A stretch of DNA of 64,000 nucleotides. Source: Siphonodentalium dalli. Taxonomy: Eukaryota; Mollusca; Scaphopoda; Gadilida; Siphonodentaliidae. Where the stretch lies: NCBI GenBank assembly GCA_032622095.1, contig CP136061.1, forward strand, positions 187,802,369 through 187,866,368, in the 5' to 3' direction. Shown in pieces: positions 1 to 12,239 of this stretch; the stretch's first letter is position 1; the number at the start of each line of letters is the position of its first letter. Made by a program: the position numbers and the translations under genes. Below the pieces are notes generated by a model, which had not been told where the DNA came from, did not search any database, and worked only from the letters and a program-made list of their open reading frames with translations.

Positions 1-1125
1 GTGAAAACGGTGTCCCATATGAGGTCACAGTGTCGTCAGGATGCGGGTTTAGTTTTGGGTAATTTCGTGATCGACAGCTGCGTGGCGTCACGTGACATCC
101 GTGTCATGACGCGACTCTTTAGTTTAACGGCGTTTAAAGTGTGCGAAAACTATCAGAAGAAAGCCATCACGTAGTATAAACGTGTGCATACAATATTCAT
201 CGTTCGTGGGGGACCAGTATTTCTAGAACGTTGTATTTGCAAATGCAACAAGGAGAGGAGGCAGTTGACTGTTAATGTCATGGTTGTGGTGTGTCAGCTG
301 ACGAGAGATCAGTATTCATGGCGATCCAAATTCCTAAAGTACTATACGCGCACAGGCATAGAAGAACGAACCGCTGTCCCCGCATTCGACCTCAACAACA
401 CCAAGCGTCAACAGGTAATGGACAGAAGATCATAGTCAATGGCCAATTTCGAGGTTGATGCCAGAATTTCTTCTGCAGTTGATCAGATGGACATATCTGA
501 GATTTCCTTGAGCGACCGCATGCTTTGCTTGACATTTGCATTACATGACTACAAATTAACCCAGCCAAACTTCTAGTTCGCCCGATTATGCGCTTGTTCA
601 AATCGACGGATTAACAATAAGACCATATATAGAAACACAGCTATATGGGTATACAGACTGTCCATATTTCTTTACAAAGAAGCGAAGCATATGTCATTTC
701 AAGCGACGATGGAGTAAGATGGAAAGCTGAACAATATGCCAAAAAGAAGGCACATGCATCAAACAAGAACATATTTGCCGCTTGGGCCGATTTCAAAGAA
801 TGAAGAATCGACGACAGAACTGCTGCAATCGACCGCAGAGGTGTGAACTCATAATTTGTGAGAAAGGGTGCGTCTCACAGTGCATGTTTATGTGATGTTG
901 TTATGCGCTGTGTTCAATACTTATGTCAAAGTGCTGTTACGGTCGTTATTTACAAAATAAAAAATATGATTTAACCAGACTTTGTAGGGTGCTTTATTCC
1001 GAATTTGATTTTATCCCGAAATTATCAAGAGAGTTCGTTTTTTGCGAAGGTTCTTTATTCCGAAAGTATCAAGTGTCTAACTAAATGATACTCTCGCCGA
1101 TTCGACACCACAAGGCTATCATTTT
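1..1125. other. No gene recognised
   Basis: Only short unsupported open frames occur. The one visible structure is a pair of imperfect copies of CTTTATTCCGAA, each followed by TATCAAG, at about 992 and 1053. Confidence 0.6.
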
Positions 1126-1144
1126 ATGATATAATCATTATATA

Positions 1145-1880
1145 CCCGAATAATAGAGGAGAAAAAGAGGAGTGGTTATTTATACCCATCAGGAACTGGA
1201 AGCTCAACCAAGTAAATGCTTAAATTTAAGTAACGTTGAAGAATGTGTGTGGTGCGAATGCAAAACACGAAACAAGGAATCAATGCTGATAGGATGCATG
1301 TATCGCAGCCCAAATACAGATAAGAAGAATACCGATGATATGATCACCATGTTAGAAGAAATTAAACGACACCTGCGCAAAAACATTTTGTTAGCAGGAG
1401 ATTTTAATTTCCCAGATATAAAGTGGGACGGAGAGCTGACATCTACAGAAGAAGAAGAACATTTCATGGAATGTACTTGAGATTGTTTATTGCATCAACT
1501 AGTTACCAAACCAACTAGACACAGAGAAGGCCAGACTGCGAACATTCTGGATCTCGTATTCACAAACAATACGGATCTCATATTAGACACAACACACAGT
1601 GCCCCACTCGGAAGAAGTGACCACGACGTTCTGCTCGTGGACCTGAATATCAGTCTCTTGAAGAAGGAAAGTGGAACAGAAACACAAAAGTTATTATTCA
1701 ATAAAGGTGACTACGATGCAATGCGAAAAACTTTAAACGAACAAGAGTGGAACTGTTTGGAAAATGAAAACGCGCTAACATCATGGAAAGCGTTTTACGA
1801 CATCAAGAAAGAAAAACCACCGCTCTGCCAAACGGACCAATGCGTGGGCAACGGAAGAGCTCATTGAGTTAATACGGAAA
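1145..1880 (+). pseudogene. LINE-A endonuclease region (broken)
   Basis: This is the endonuclease/exonuclease/phosphatase domain that nicks target DNA for retrotransposition. An open frame from 1172 shows YRSPN near 1301 and the catalytic-type GDFNFPDIKWDG near 1397. A stop and frame change near 1480 lead into the next frame, from 1490, which carries RSDHDVLLVDL near 1613, the C-terminal SDH motif of these nucleases. The early residues (GVVIYTH just before and after 1172) match the family's start of the Mg-binding fold, but the most N-terminal part with the first catalytic residues is missing or decayed. The two frames together cover about two thirds of a normal domain. Confidence 0.85.
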
Positions 1881-1889
1881 AAGAGGAGA

Positions 1890-3640
1890 GCACTAGAAAT
1901 TCAAGAAAACGAAAAATAAAGCTGATTATGTATCCTATAAAATACTTCGTGAAAAAACAAACAAACGTATTAAAGAGTCTAAAACATCATTTGAAAACAA
2001 GTTGTCTCCGCCATGCAAAGGAAATCCGAAGGCTTTCTGGGCGTACGTAAAAAGCAAAACAAAAATAAAACATGGAGTAGCTGAATTGAAATGTCCCAAA
2101 ACATGTAAAATGACAGAAGATAACAAGGAGAAAGCGGAGATTTTGAACACATTTTTTTCGAGTGTATTCACGAAGGAGAATCTGGAGAATATTCCTGTTC
2201 TGAGGTCAACAAATAAAGATACTTTTACCTGTGATTTACAGATCACACCACAAGCAGTTGAAAATAAATTAAGAACGTAAAATATCTTCAAAAGCTATGG
2301 TCCAGATAATTTACCCCCTCGCATGTTGAAGGAAATAGCAACCGAAATAAGTGTACCATTGTGTTATTTGTTCAATAAATCTATAGAGGACAGTGTGATT
2401 CCGGATATATGGAAACAGGCCAATGTCACATGTCTATATAAACAATGACCCAAAAGCGACCCAGGAAACTATCGTCCGGTCAGTTTGACCTGTATTCTAT
2501 GCAAACTACTGGAATCATTCTTCAGAGACACCATCATGCGACACATGAAAGACAATAAGTTATTTACATCTTGCCAACATGGTTTTCGAGAAAGTTTGCC
2601 ATGTAAAACGCAACTTATCGAACACCTGGACTTCCTAACAACAGAAATTGACAACGGGAACCCTATATATATAATATATCTCGACTTTAAGAAAGCTTTC
2701 GATACCGTTACGCGTGTAAGACTTCTGAGGAAACGTGAATCATATGGCTTCAGCAACAAGATTCTTCGCTGGATTGAAACTTTCTTGAGTCATCGGAAAC
2801 AGAGAGTTGTAGTGAATGAAAGCCCATCAACTTGGAAGAAAGTAACAAGCGGAGTTCCTCAAGGATATGTGATTGGACCGGCATTGTTCTTGATATATAT
2901 AAACGATATACCCGAAAGTGTTTCATGCATGTGCAAGATATTCGCCGATGATACGAAACTCATTGCCAATCCCATCACAAATAACATTCAAGGCACCATC
3001 GATTCAGTTTGCCAGTGGTCTCTAAAATGGCAGTTACGGTTCAACTCGTCAAAAATTCACATAATGCACTACTGATACAATAACCGGAAAAAGCAATATA
3101 TAATGACAGATACACCGGAAGCACCTACTATAATAGTATCACAGTGTGAAATAGATTTGGGAATCCATATAGATGATCAGTTAAAATTTGAGAAGCATGT
3201 GAACACCACTATTAATAAAAACAAATCAGATCCTTGGTGTCATATACAGGACTTTCACCGAACTAAATTCAGATACTTTCACGAGACTTTACTCTTCAAT
3301 GGTGCGGCCAATAATAGATTACGGTCACTGCATATGGAGCCATCACTTGCTTAAACATTCGAGGGCATTAGAAAGTGTACAGAGACGCGCAACCCGCATG
3401 ATTCCGTGGCTGCGGAAATATCCATATGAACACCGGCTCATTATTCTAGATCTCATGTCCCTAAAATACAGGAGACTTCGTGGCGACCTGATAGAGGTGT
3501 ACAAGATGAAAATGGGACATTATAATATCGACCACGATACGCTATTTCCTGCTGCGACTTATAAATCAACGAGGGGACATGACCAAAAACTTATGATCGA
3601 CCGCAGTAGCAGAGACATAAGAAAGTAATTTTTCACCCAG
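1890..3640 (+). pseudogene. LINE-A reverse transcriptase and C-terminal region (broken)
   Basis: This is the reverse transcriptase that copies LINE RNA at the nicked target. The linker (2002-2280) has FWAYVKSKTK and LNTFFSSVFT, as in CR1/Jockey elements. After a stop near 2280 and another near 2446, the 2485-3075 frame shows QHGFR near 2575, LDFKKAFD near 2680, GVPQG near 2851 (followed by a Y where S is usual), and the catalytic FADD near 2941. The thumb continues in other frames: LGIHIDDQLKFEKHV near 3157, then VRPIIDYGHCIWS near 3302 and the QRRATRMIPWLRKY segment near 3380. A downstream piece (about 3630-3730) resembles the family's FFTQR...W..LP ending. At least five lesions make it non-functional. 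Confidence 0.9.
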
Positions 3641-3870
3641 AGAATCCGACCTGTGTGGAATGCTCTTCCTAGCTAAATAGTTAATGCCAAATCATTGGAC
3701 CAATTTAAGGAATTAGTGGACCAGTATAAAATATCAAACAGTATAAAATATCAAACAGACTTCACATGAACATGTAAATCAATTGTTATTGTATAATATG
3801 TAAGCACCGGAACTAAGAGTCGGTCAGACTCGTTCAGTGAAATATATGATGATGATGAATAGTGAGATCG

Positions 3871-5340
3871 AACCAATGGATCGTTTCATGTAATTTTTGG
3901 TCAGTTATCGAATTTTGAAATGAGCCAATATAACCATGTTTTCGCTTTTGCCAGCTTCAATTTAATATCCAAGATAAATGAGCGTTTAAACTTTCGCTGC
4001 CCAATAGCAGTAAATGTATATTAGGAAGTTTTAGTTATTTTAGAAGTAACCCTTGATTCGAGTAAGTTTATGCAGTTATAACCGAAACGGTGAAAGACAA
4101 GTGTTATAATGGCGCGTTATATCTCATAAACTTAATAATATCAAGAGTTATTTCTTATACTCTAAATCCAAATATTGATCACACACGTCCAGTTTCCACA
4201 ATGTATTTCCATAGCAGTGGATAAGTTCTTTGTGACCAATAATGGTGTTTAAAACAAACACCTATCAATCAGGCATCCATGCAGTTGCAGAGCAATAAAA
4301 CAACACAAACTAGGTTGGCACCTACCTATACAAAGACACACTGACTGCTGTCCGCAATCTAGTTATGGAAGTCTGACCAGCATGTATTAAGTTTATTGAC
4401 GTATAACCTTAATGACTAATTAGGTGACAACCAATTGTTATACAGTATTTCGTGAATTGACAGCTTATGGTTAAAGTATGTGCTTTCATGCTTACTCTGG
4501 TCTCAATATGTTTGATCCATTGGTGCATATGCTACGACTGCCGTTGATTGTTATGTTGTATAACTTAAGTTACTTGTTATGTGGACGCAAAGACGCTGGG
4601 AACATGTTGACTATTTGGTGTAAAATAGGGGAAAACATATTTCAAATGATCGAACAGTGTGGGCGATACCGTGGAATATTTCAGATTCTCATTTTCAAAT
4701 TTTACCGGACAACGGTTGTCAGTAAGTATGTCATTTTATGACTACTTATAGGAGCATGTATTTAAATGATAGTATGGCTATGCGTAATATCTACATGATA
4801 TACGCTCAACAAACTGACATAATTATACACTGTATGTGTACACGGAATTAACATTAGCGTATGTACAAACATGCACAAAACCTTCATAATAAAGAGCATT
4901 TGGAATAAAGAACCATATGGTTACTTTCTGAATAAAGAGCGTCCGTTCAGAGTTTACGTTGTAATCTCACTTTTGTCACATTTTGATGATCACACCAGCT
5001 CGATGAATGCATGTAATACGTATAAACACACTTCATATCTGGAAAAAAAACTTCTTGAGGTCATAAAATATCAGATTCGGCTTTCAAATAAATTTCTGAA
5101 TTACTTATTTCCGGGTATGGGAAAATCAAGGGCATTAAAGCGAGTCGAAGATCATCAGCGTTCATGTCAAAGAAGATTGCAGATTGAACATTGTATAATG
5201 AAAGAGCCATTTACTGGCCCAGTCCGGATTGGCCAAATCACATTTCAATTGTCCATCGATACTTTGAAGAGTGTTATCCAGCCTGTTATCCCGAAAACCC
5301 GCACATTGTCTTCTTATAATAAAACTTGTTTTAGGTAGAT
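3871..5340. other. No gene recognised
   Basis: Two open frames of 87 and 155 codons (4478 and 4871, forward) have no motif I recognise and no clear splice context. I see no repeat or RNA gene here. Confidence 0.5.
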
Positions 5341-5441
5341 AATCATCTTAGAATCGCCTCATTTTGAATCGATAGAGTGCTGAAAATGAGAGCATTTTAG
5401 TAATATTATCGACCCACAATGAGGCGATTCTAAGCAGATTA
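5341..5441. repeat. Small inverted repeat (hairpin)
   Basis: Arms CTTAGAATCGCCTCAT at 5347-5362 and its exact reverse complement at 5419-5434 are separated by 56 bases. Similarity continues outward (ATAATC on both sides), giving arms of about 28 bases. It is probably a small MITE remnant. Confidence 0.7.
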
Positions 5442-5554
5442 TGTGCGGACAATGACACACATACGCCAACTCACGACTTTCCAGGTATACGCTCTTTAAC
5501 ATGTGTTTTTACTGTGGTCCGCGCCACCGTGATTCGTATTGGACCCATATAGTC

Positions 5555-5650
5555 ACATAGGTTCATATGGGACTGATTTATATTCTGATAATAAGCCCAT
5601 TGTGAGCTTATGCACGTTATTGAATGGCGCGGGCCGCAGTGATAAAGAGC
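5555..5650 (+). repeat. Dispersed repeat 1, copy a
   Basis: About 80 bases resemble 11760-11845 in the same orientation. Shared words include TTCATAT near the start, AAGCCCAT in the middle and a GAATGRCGCGGGCC end. The family is unidentified. Confidence 0.6.
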
Positions 5651-5847
5651 ATGTAGCTGGTAAGTCATGTCGGTGAACAAATGTAGATTGTATAATACCA
5701 ATATGAGCTCATTTCTTACGGAATTAGTCCCCAACATTGGACTGTTAACCGCAATTTAGGTTCATATACAGCGTAATTCAGAATCAAATAATGCCGATAT
5801 GGGCTTATTTGTGTTTTTGAAATAGGTCCAACATTTCAGAACAGGCT

Positions 5848-5960
5848 GATACAGCTAATATCAACCTCCAGATACCTCGTCACAGTAAGGCAGGGGGGGG
5901 GGACAAAAGACGAAATTCAAATAAATACAACATGACACAAACAGAGCAAAGACCAATGCA
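5848..5960 (+). repeat. Dispersed repeat 2, copy a
   Basis: It resembles 37588-37715: both have CAACCWCCAGATACCTC, then CACAG and a GACGAAATKCAAA stretch followed by ACACRAAM words. A run of nine G occurs at about 5893. Confidence 0.55.
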
Positions 5961-6399
5961 TATAATGCAAAATGGCAATTTACGGACAAACCTAAGAGCA
6001 ACAATGCAATCTGAAAGACAGTGATGGGACGTGATTGGCCAATTGATTGAGCCGGTTCAACACAACCACCAAACTCCATGCAGCGCCCTCTCCGTTATTA
6101 CTGCGATAGATCACTGCCGGAAGGATGGTACTTGGACCGATACATCTATTTTTTACGTATCGTCCGGAACTATTTAAGTCACATATTATCTTATTTTGAC
6201 CACCAAAAGTTTGCAATAATGGTAATTATTTCGGTATTGATAAGATAATATGAACTGAGCCAGATATAGACAATTTTATTTCCTAACAAATAAGAACTGA
6301 GAGCAAGTAAGAAATCCTTACCAAATGTCGTTGTGGTGGGGCGATAGGAGATAACTCTGCCTGGAGTTTGCACAACCACCTGTATCGAAGCAATATATG

Positions 6400-6545
6400 A
6401 AGGACCGAAGTGGAACATGAGCTAAGACGTACCCACAATGTTGTTCGTTTGATGCCTCGTGGTACGGCCGCCCTATATTACCACCATAGCTCCGACGCCA
6501 CCTCATGGGTTGTACTCCACCGCAAACAGGAAGCCACACGTTGGA
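6400..6545 (+). repeat. Dispersed repeat 3, copy a
   Basis: About 145 bases match 38320-38470 imperfectly. Shared parts are AAGGACC-like, CATGAGCTAA, CGCCTCG and CCACYGCAAACAGG followed by GCCACA. Both copies contain related short open frames, so an old coding origin is possible but unproven. Confidence 0.6.
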
Positions 6546-7175
6546 CCTATTTCATATCAACGGACATTTGTATCTTCAAATTAGGCCTTCGTATTTAAAA
6601 GGAATTATAAAATAGTTCGACAGTTAAAGGAAATTTCGGCCTACCGTACAAGTTTACACACTCTTACGAAACTTGTCAAAATCATGGCAAGTGAGTTCTT
6701 TATTAAGGGACAGGGGAACAAGGAACGCCTCTTTATTGTTTCGTGGTAAGGAAATGTCGGGACCCGATTTTTCGAAAGGTTTGAATAAATCTTTCTATGG
6801 TGTTGTATATATGCATGTAGAAGTATAACAGTATTTAACGCCATATTTTGAGTCCCGACCTTTACCGGGTTGTTACAGAATCAACCATAATTTTAGGCTT
6901 CAAACAGCCACGGGATTTCAAACATACCCTTACCTACTTTAAACGTACCATATATAGACTTTCAAAACTACTCAATTTGTAAAGTACTTGCATTTCTGTT
7001 GACAACTACTTGCGTACCCACATTGCCTCTTTATGGTGTGGAACGCATGGACTAATGAGTTCGACATCTTTGGGCTTTCCCTCGAGGGCTAAGACGTGAT
7101 AGGGTCATTAGAGTACGAGGGACAACCACAGCAAACATATACTGCTCAGAATTATTTGCAAATAAAATAACACGT
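6546..7175. other. No gene recognised
   Basis: The sequence is AT-rich with nothing I can support. Small GTCGGGAC/GTCCCGAC inverted words occur near 6757 and 6852. Confidence 0.5.
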
Positions 7176-7275
7176 NNNNNNNNNNNNNNNNNNNNNNNNN
7201 NNNNNNNNNNNNNNNNNNNNNNNNNNNNNNNNNNNNNNNNNNNNNNNNNNNNNNNNNNNNNNNNNNNNNNNNNNN
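7176..7275. other. Assembly gap (100 N)
   Basis: Exactly 100 N are present, the conventional size of an unsized scaffold gap. Anything spanning it is unknown. Confidence 0.99.
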
Positions 7276-8141
7276 AACTGAAAGGAATAAGTATAATGTA
7301 GTTTAAGCTGTAATTATGCAGCACAACAGCACACTTACAACTTATTAATCGCTGATCATTTCGATAATGGGCCGTATGAGTACATAAGTGTATTAGACTT
7401 TAATGGGCTTTAACAAATGAGTTATTGTACGGCCTGGTAAATGCGCATTGTACCGGCAGAATGATCACTTAGTGCAAAGACCTTTACGCGCAAGGATAAA
7501 TGCAATTAGGTGCGAAAAAGCCAGCCAACGACGATTAATTACCAGTGTGAGAATTGTCCAGACTGACCTCGATATAAAACCCTTAGTTCTGTGAGAGTGA
7601 TCTTGAAAACCATCTCTGGAACAAGAGCACGTTTTCGATTTGTGTGTCTTTAGGAATGAGCCCATTAAATTGGAAGGATGAGAAGTCCTCAAGGCGTGGT
7701 AAGTGTTTTGCATGTGAAAGGTTCAAGGCTTGCTAATAGAATCACCGCGATAGAAATTCTAGCATTTTCAGTGTACGCGAGTCCCGACGATTTGCGGGAG
7801 GTATTCGAGTGCCACGTGAAATGGTTTCCATTTTGAACTAAGAAAGACCATAATTAGTTATAACGAAAGGACGTCCAGCAAGGGTTGACCGCGCGAGATA
7901 AAAAAACAAACACATAATAATATTGGTTTCCCCTCCCTAAATCCATGAAAGTAGAGCAAATGAAGTGCATACGACCAGATAAAAAAACTGAACTGAAATA
8001 AATATATGTAATGGTTCATTCTGAGTGAATGTTAATTTGGACATCAAATCAACCACAACACCCTTCATTGTTCATATAAGGAGACTTCACTACTATTGTG
8101 TGTTCGTGGCGTATATACATGGTGCATGTGTATTTAAGAAA
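7276..8141. other. No gene recognised
   Basis: I see no supported gene, tandem repeat or RNA gene. Confidence 0.5.
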
Positions 8142-8250
8142 ATGGATGTTGATTTGCTTGCGTTCCATATATAGAGTATGGATGCAAGTTGGTCTGACAT
8201 TTTTGTGTGGAACGCGAATCTCCATGGAACGCAACACAATCAACATCCAT
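8142..8250. repeat. Inverted repeat, 26-bp arms
   Basis: Arms at 8142-8167 (starts ATGGATGTTGATT, ends GCGTTCCA) and 8225-8250 are near-perfect reverse complements around a 57-base loop. The loop word ATGGATGCAAGTTG recurs at about 8356. Confidence 0.75.
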
Positions 8251-8393
8251 TACTTATATTTACACTCAACCGAGTCAACTGGCAGATTAAAAGAGTTTAA
8301 GCGCCCATTTCCAACGTTATTATCGTGGCTCGGCGCAAGTTGCGTCCACTCAAAAATGGATGCAAGTTGAGGTCAGCGCGGCACGCCATGTGA

Positions 8394-8404
8394 CGTAATA
8401 TCGG
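8394..8404 (+). repeat. Possible target-site duplication, left copy
   Basis: CGTAATATCGG here is repeated exactly at 9702-9712 in the same orientation, bracketing the foldback-type element. Confidence 0.6.
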
Positions 8405-8775
8405 TGTCAGACCGGTTTTCCGAAGACCTATTACTACGAAGGCCCACAACTCCGAAGACCCGATTCTCCGACGGCCCACAACTCCGAAGACCCGATTCTC
8501 CGACGGCCCATAACTCCGAAGACCCGATTATCCGACGGCCCATAACTCCGAAGATCCGATTCTCCGAAAGCCCATAACTCCGAAGGGCCGATTCTCCGAA
8601 GACCTATAACTCCGAAGACCTATAACTCCGAAGGGCCGATTCTCCGAAGACCTATAACTCCGAAGGCCCGATTCTCCGACGGCCCATAACTCCGAAGGTC
8701 CGATTCTCCGAAGGTCCGATTCTCCGAAGATTTTGTTTTATCGGGGTATTATCGTTTACTAAATAGTGTACAGTC

Positions 8776-8967
8776 CAGTGGCGAAGCCAAGGGGTCCCAA
8801 AATTCCCACTGCCCCCATTAAACCTCTACTTGCTATTTCAAACAATATGGGCCCCTACCAAAACATGTCCAATGTCATGTAAACGCCCGGAAATAGTTCA
8901 TGGGGCATCAAAATATTCAAACTTTTCCTACTGCCCCCACCTAAATGGGAATCCTGGCCCGCCACTG
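8776..8967. mobile_element. Nested MITE with CAGTGGCG ends
   Basis: A 192-bp unit begins CAGTGGCGAAGCCA and ends with the inverted GGCCCGCCACTG. Both inner ends carry G-rich/C-rich CCCCC stretches. CAGTGGCGnA termini are common in hAT-like MITEs, but I find no 8-bp target duplication. Confidence 0.6.
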
Positions 8968-9085
8968 ACTATACACCAGATACTATAACGTTACGTTGGC
9001 CCATGAGATGCCAGAGTAAAATGTACAGGGGTGAACGGGGAAGAACATTCTTGCATCGTTTCGTTATAATATACCCGGTGCACAC

Positions 9086-9372
9086 CAGTGGCGGAGTCAG
9101 GGTTCCCATTTAGGGGTGCACATTAATTAGCATATGTGGGTGATATGTGGGGGATATATCATGCATATGATATGCCGAAAGCATATCACGAAGGCCTGAT
9201 TTGGGGAGCGCATACATGGGAGGGGTCGCCCCCAATCGTTGGTCCGGGGGCTCCCCTGGGCAGGAACACTGTGAATATTTGAATGCCAAGGAGGGATTTC
9301 CTGACGTTTACATGACATTTGACATGTTTTTTGGGGGCGGTCTTCCCTAGGGTCCCATTGACCCCGCCACTG
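9086..9372. mobile_element. Second nested MITE with CAGTGGCGG ends
   Basis: A 287-bp unit starts CAGTGGCGGAGTCAGGG and ends with the inverted CCCCGCCACTG. It shares its termini with the 8776-8967 unit but not its core. Its outer end lies in the inverted arm of the host element. Confidence 0.6.
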
Positions 9373-9712
9373 GACTGTACACTATTTAATAAGCGATAAA
9401 ACATTATCTTCGGAGAATCGGACCTTCGGAGAATCGGACCTTCGGAGAATCGGCCCTTCGGAGTTATAGACCTTCGGAGTTATGGGCGTTCGGAGTTATA
9501 TGCCTTCGGAGTTATGGGCGTTCGGAGTTATAGGCCTTCGGAGTTATGGGCTTTCGGAGTTATGGGTCTTCGGAGTTATGGGATTTCGGAGAATCGGGAC
9601 TTCGGAGTTATGGGCTTTCGGAGAATCGGGGCGTCGGAGAATCTGACCTTCGGAGAATCGGACCTTCGGAGTTATGGGTCTTCGGAAAAACGCTACGTAA
9701 CCGTAATATCGG

Positions 9713-11759
9713 CCATCCAACGTCTTACATTCATGCCCACAGTACGAAAGCATGTGTCGGTGTAAATATATTAGTATATTTAAATTATAACGTATGTTTT
9801 AGTCTGTCAAGTTATTGAACTACGTAGCAAAACGTTATCGTTATATAGGACCAAAACACATTTTACGAAGTGCTGTATAATTTGTAGGTATATACTCAAC
9901 ATTCGTTTGAGCTTTTTTCAGTTTTAATTTGGACGGCTCTCTTTTCAGCAGTTATTCCTGCATGACACACTCGGGCCACATACATACATGTACACAGAAC
10001 AAGGGTGAATATTAGGAATATTTTACTGGTCAGATAATGAAATTCGGACATCAAATGCTGTGTAAAAGCAATACATACATGGTGTGCGCATGTGGTCGTA
10101 CATATGCATGAACATGCATGGGGTGCTTAAGAAGATTGTATGCATATGTTAGTTGCGTTTCTGCACCTTGTGTTCTGACATGGACGTTGATGCGTATTTG
10201 ACTTCCTACTCTGCTACTAAACTCTCCCAACTATATCACCATTCCCTCTTACTCATCCCCATACTCGACCACCTATCACCCTAACTTTTAGATTGTGAGA
10301 ACACACATAATTAGTCTAATTCACTTCTTCGATCCTTACACCCTATTGTTGACTACTTTCCACTTTAAGCCACGGTTATTGTTATCCTATCAATTGAACT
10401 ATTGAACTTGTGTATGTATAAACTGTTCAAGGTATAATCCGGCTATTTTCATGTGACATAAAATATGCCAAGTCAAGCGACTTTCGCTGCTGTGAACCGT
10501 CGCCAATTCAATTAAGAGAATAACAGTCCATGTATATACAACATAAATATCTAACAAGGTGTTCTCTTCGACTCGACTGAACTATTTCACCACTTGATGT
10601 ACTACACTCGAAGAAAGCATTTGTTTCTTTTGAATTGTAGTTTGGTCGCAAAATAAAATTATAATCATTATCAATCCACACGCTTGGATAACACTGTCAC
10701 AAACAGGTTCATATTATAGGATGTTGATCAATAAAATTATAGCTATTATTTAAAAAAAACTAATTAGTACTACTAATTCAGGTGGAACTAAACTAGAGAC
10801 ACTTTTTATTTACAAACAATGGAGTGCTGTTGGGGCGAAATGGTTAAATTTGGGAGCAAAAACTGACGTCATCGTAAACAAGGGCTTAGTTCTCCAACAT
10901 ATTTGATAATAGCCAAATATTTTCATATCAGTGATATTATTTACACATTACTTTAATCTGTCTCTGAGAGTACGAGATAGTAGAATATAAAAGCGCAACA
11001 AAGAGCGTTTGTCACACATCCGAGGCTCCGATGCTCAGGGGAGTTACGTATTTCACTTTCAGGAAAATATTCTACTGAAATGGGTGTGTACACATGACCG
11101 GCATTTACCGCTTTTTGGTTGCTACTTCACATAGAAGGGTAGCAGATAGGTCATGCCCGCTCTCGAAGATTGCTGCTTCCAGACGATATGCACTACATTC
11201 ATGGCAGAGCTATGTTTCGCACAACGTTCACGACTGAACTACGTACAGGTGCAGCTCTTGCTGTGTAATTAAACTATATTTTAGTTAAAAAAAATGAGCT
11301 TATAAATTTGAAAATGCATCACATTCGTGACACAATCTTCCCTCTTACAGCTTATTAATTAATACACATTTGGACAGTTGGTGTTCTTCCTCAATTTATT
11401 GAGTTTCTTGGTATTTATATAACAAGCCCGGCATTGCTAAATCTAGAACATGCCTGGTTCGATTGCGGAAAAAAGAAGAGGTGAATTCACTATGAATGTC
11501 ACTCCAAATGCAACTGACTCTATAAACTTTGACAAACTTTATGCCGCTTGAGCATAACCGGACTATTGTTCAAGTACATATAATTTACATTAAAGATATA
11601 GATATTTTCAGAGAAAGGAGGTTGATAGCTCTGCAAATGATTAAATATCGCCGTACACGTACAAGCTTTTCTGGTATATCTGGAGTATTGGATTTACACA
11701 TTGAGTCTTGTGCAAAATATTTTCATGCAGATATGTTCATATTGAACTTAAATATTCAC
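9713..11759. other. No gene recognised
   Basis: The region is AT-rich. An 88-codon open frame at 11529 (forward) overlaps dispersed repeat 1 and looks spurious. Confidence 0.5.
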
Positions 11760-11845
11760 TTAGGTTCATATTTGACTTATTTGATTATGACATAAGCCCA
11801 TAGTGAACTTATACCGGCTATTTTGTCGAATGACGCGGGCCACAA
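11760..11845 (+). repeat. Dispersed repeat 1, copy b
   Basis: This is the partner of 5555-5650, same strand. It ends in GAATGACGCGGGCCACA, against GAATGGCGCGGGCCGCA in copy a. Confidence 0.6.
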
Positions 11846-12239
11846 GGAATACATATTACTACGATAATAGATGTTTCCTATACTATATATGCAATGAGGA
11901 ACCGAATTCCGTTGAGATAATTCGTGCGTAAAAGATCAACCAACTCCCGGTTACAATAATGTTGTTATCCTGTCCATTTCAATATAGCTAGAAGCATGGG
12001 GCATAATTGTCACGTGTATGCGATCCAATAGTATGAAAAAATATGACAAGGGTATGTCTAAAAGCAACTTTATTGATCTTAAACCGGAAATGATTTGGTT
12101 TGTTATAGCCACATACCGGTAGATATCGGACAAGGTACATACTCACAAAACAGTTCCCCATTCATTGACATTACACCCTTTGAAATTCCAGCAATGATGA
12201 CACCGATTTGTGGATATTTTGGTAACCACAGCGCTACCT
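11846..12239. other. No gene recognised
   Basis: I see nothing here that I can support. Confidence 0.5.

Larger units (their letters stand above)
1130..3870 (+). mobile_element. LINE-A: decayed CR1/Jockey-type non-LTR retrotransposon
   Basis: The element carries, in order on one strand, an apurinic-like endonuclease, a reverse transcriptase and the usual CR1-type C-terminal region. It ends in a short (GAT)n run at about 3847-3859, typical of the microsatellite tails of CR1-like LINEs. The coding region is broken by several stops and frame changes (for example near 1480, 1867, 2280, 2448, 3075 and 3290), so it cannot move by itself. No ORF1 is visible upstream, so the copy is probably 5' truncated just before or inside the endonuclease. 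A related 3' fragment lies on the reverse strand at 12537-13300. The CR1 versus Jockey label comes from motif style, not a phylogeny. Confidence 0.9.
8405..9701. mobile_element. Foldback-type element with tandem-repeat inverted arms
   Basis: The left arm (8405 to about 8785) is a run of ~15-16-bp units alternating forms close to CCGATTCTCCGAAGG and CCCATAACTCCGAAGA. The right arm (about 9360-9701) is the same kind of array in reverse complement (CTTCGGAGTTATGGG, CTTCGGAGAATCGG). Beyond the arrays the inverted similarity continues with GTTTTATCG and TAGTGTACAGTCCAGTGGCG. Both ends have GTTTTTCCGAAGACC-like termini, and an 11-bp direct repeat flanks the element. Long inverted ends made of short tandem repeats are the hallmark of Foldback/Galileo-type and some Mutator-like elements, whose target duplications are about 7-10 bp. 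No transposase is present. Confidence 0.8.

Noticed and set aside
7052-7324. 90-codon reverse open frame
   Set aside because: It spans the 100-N gap, so its continuity is artificial.
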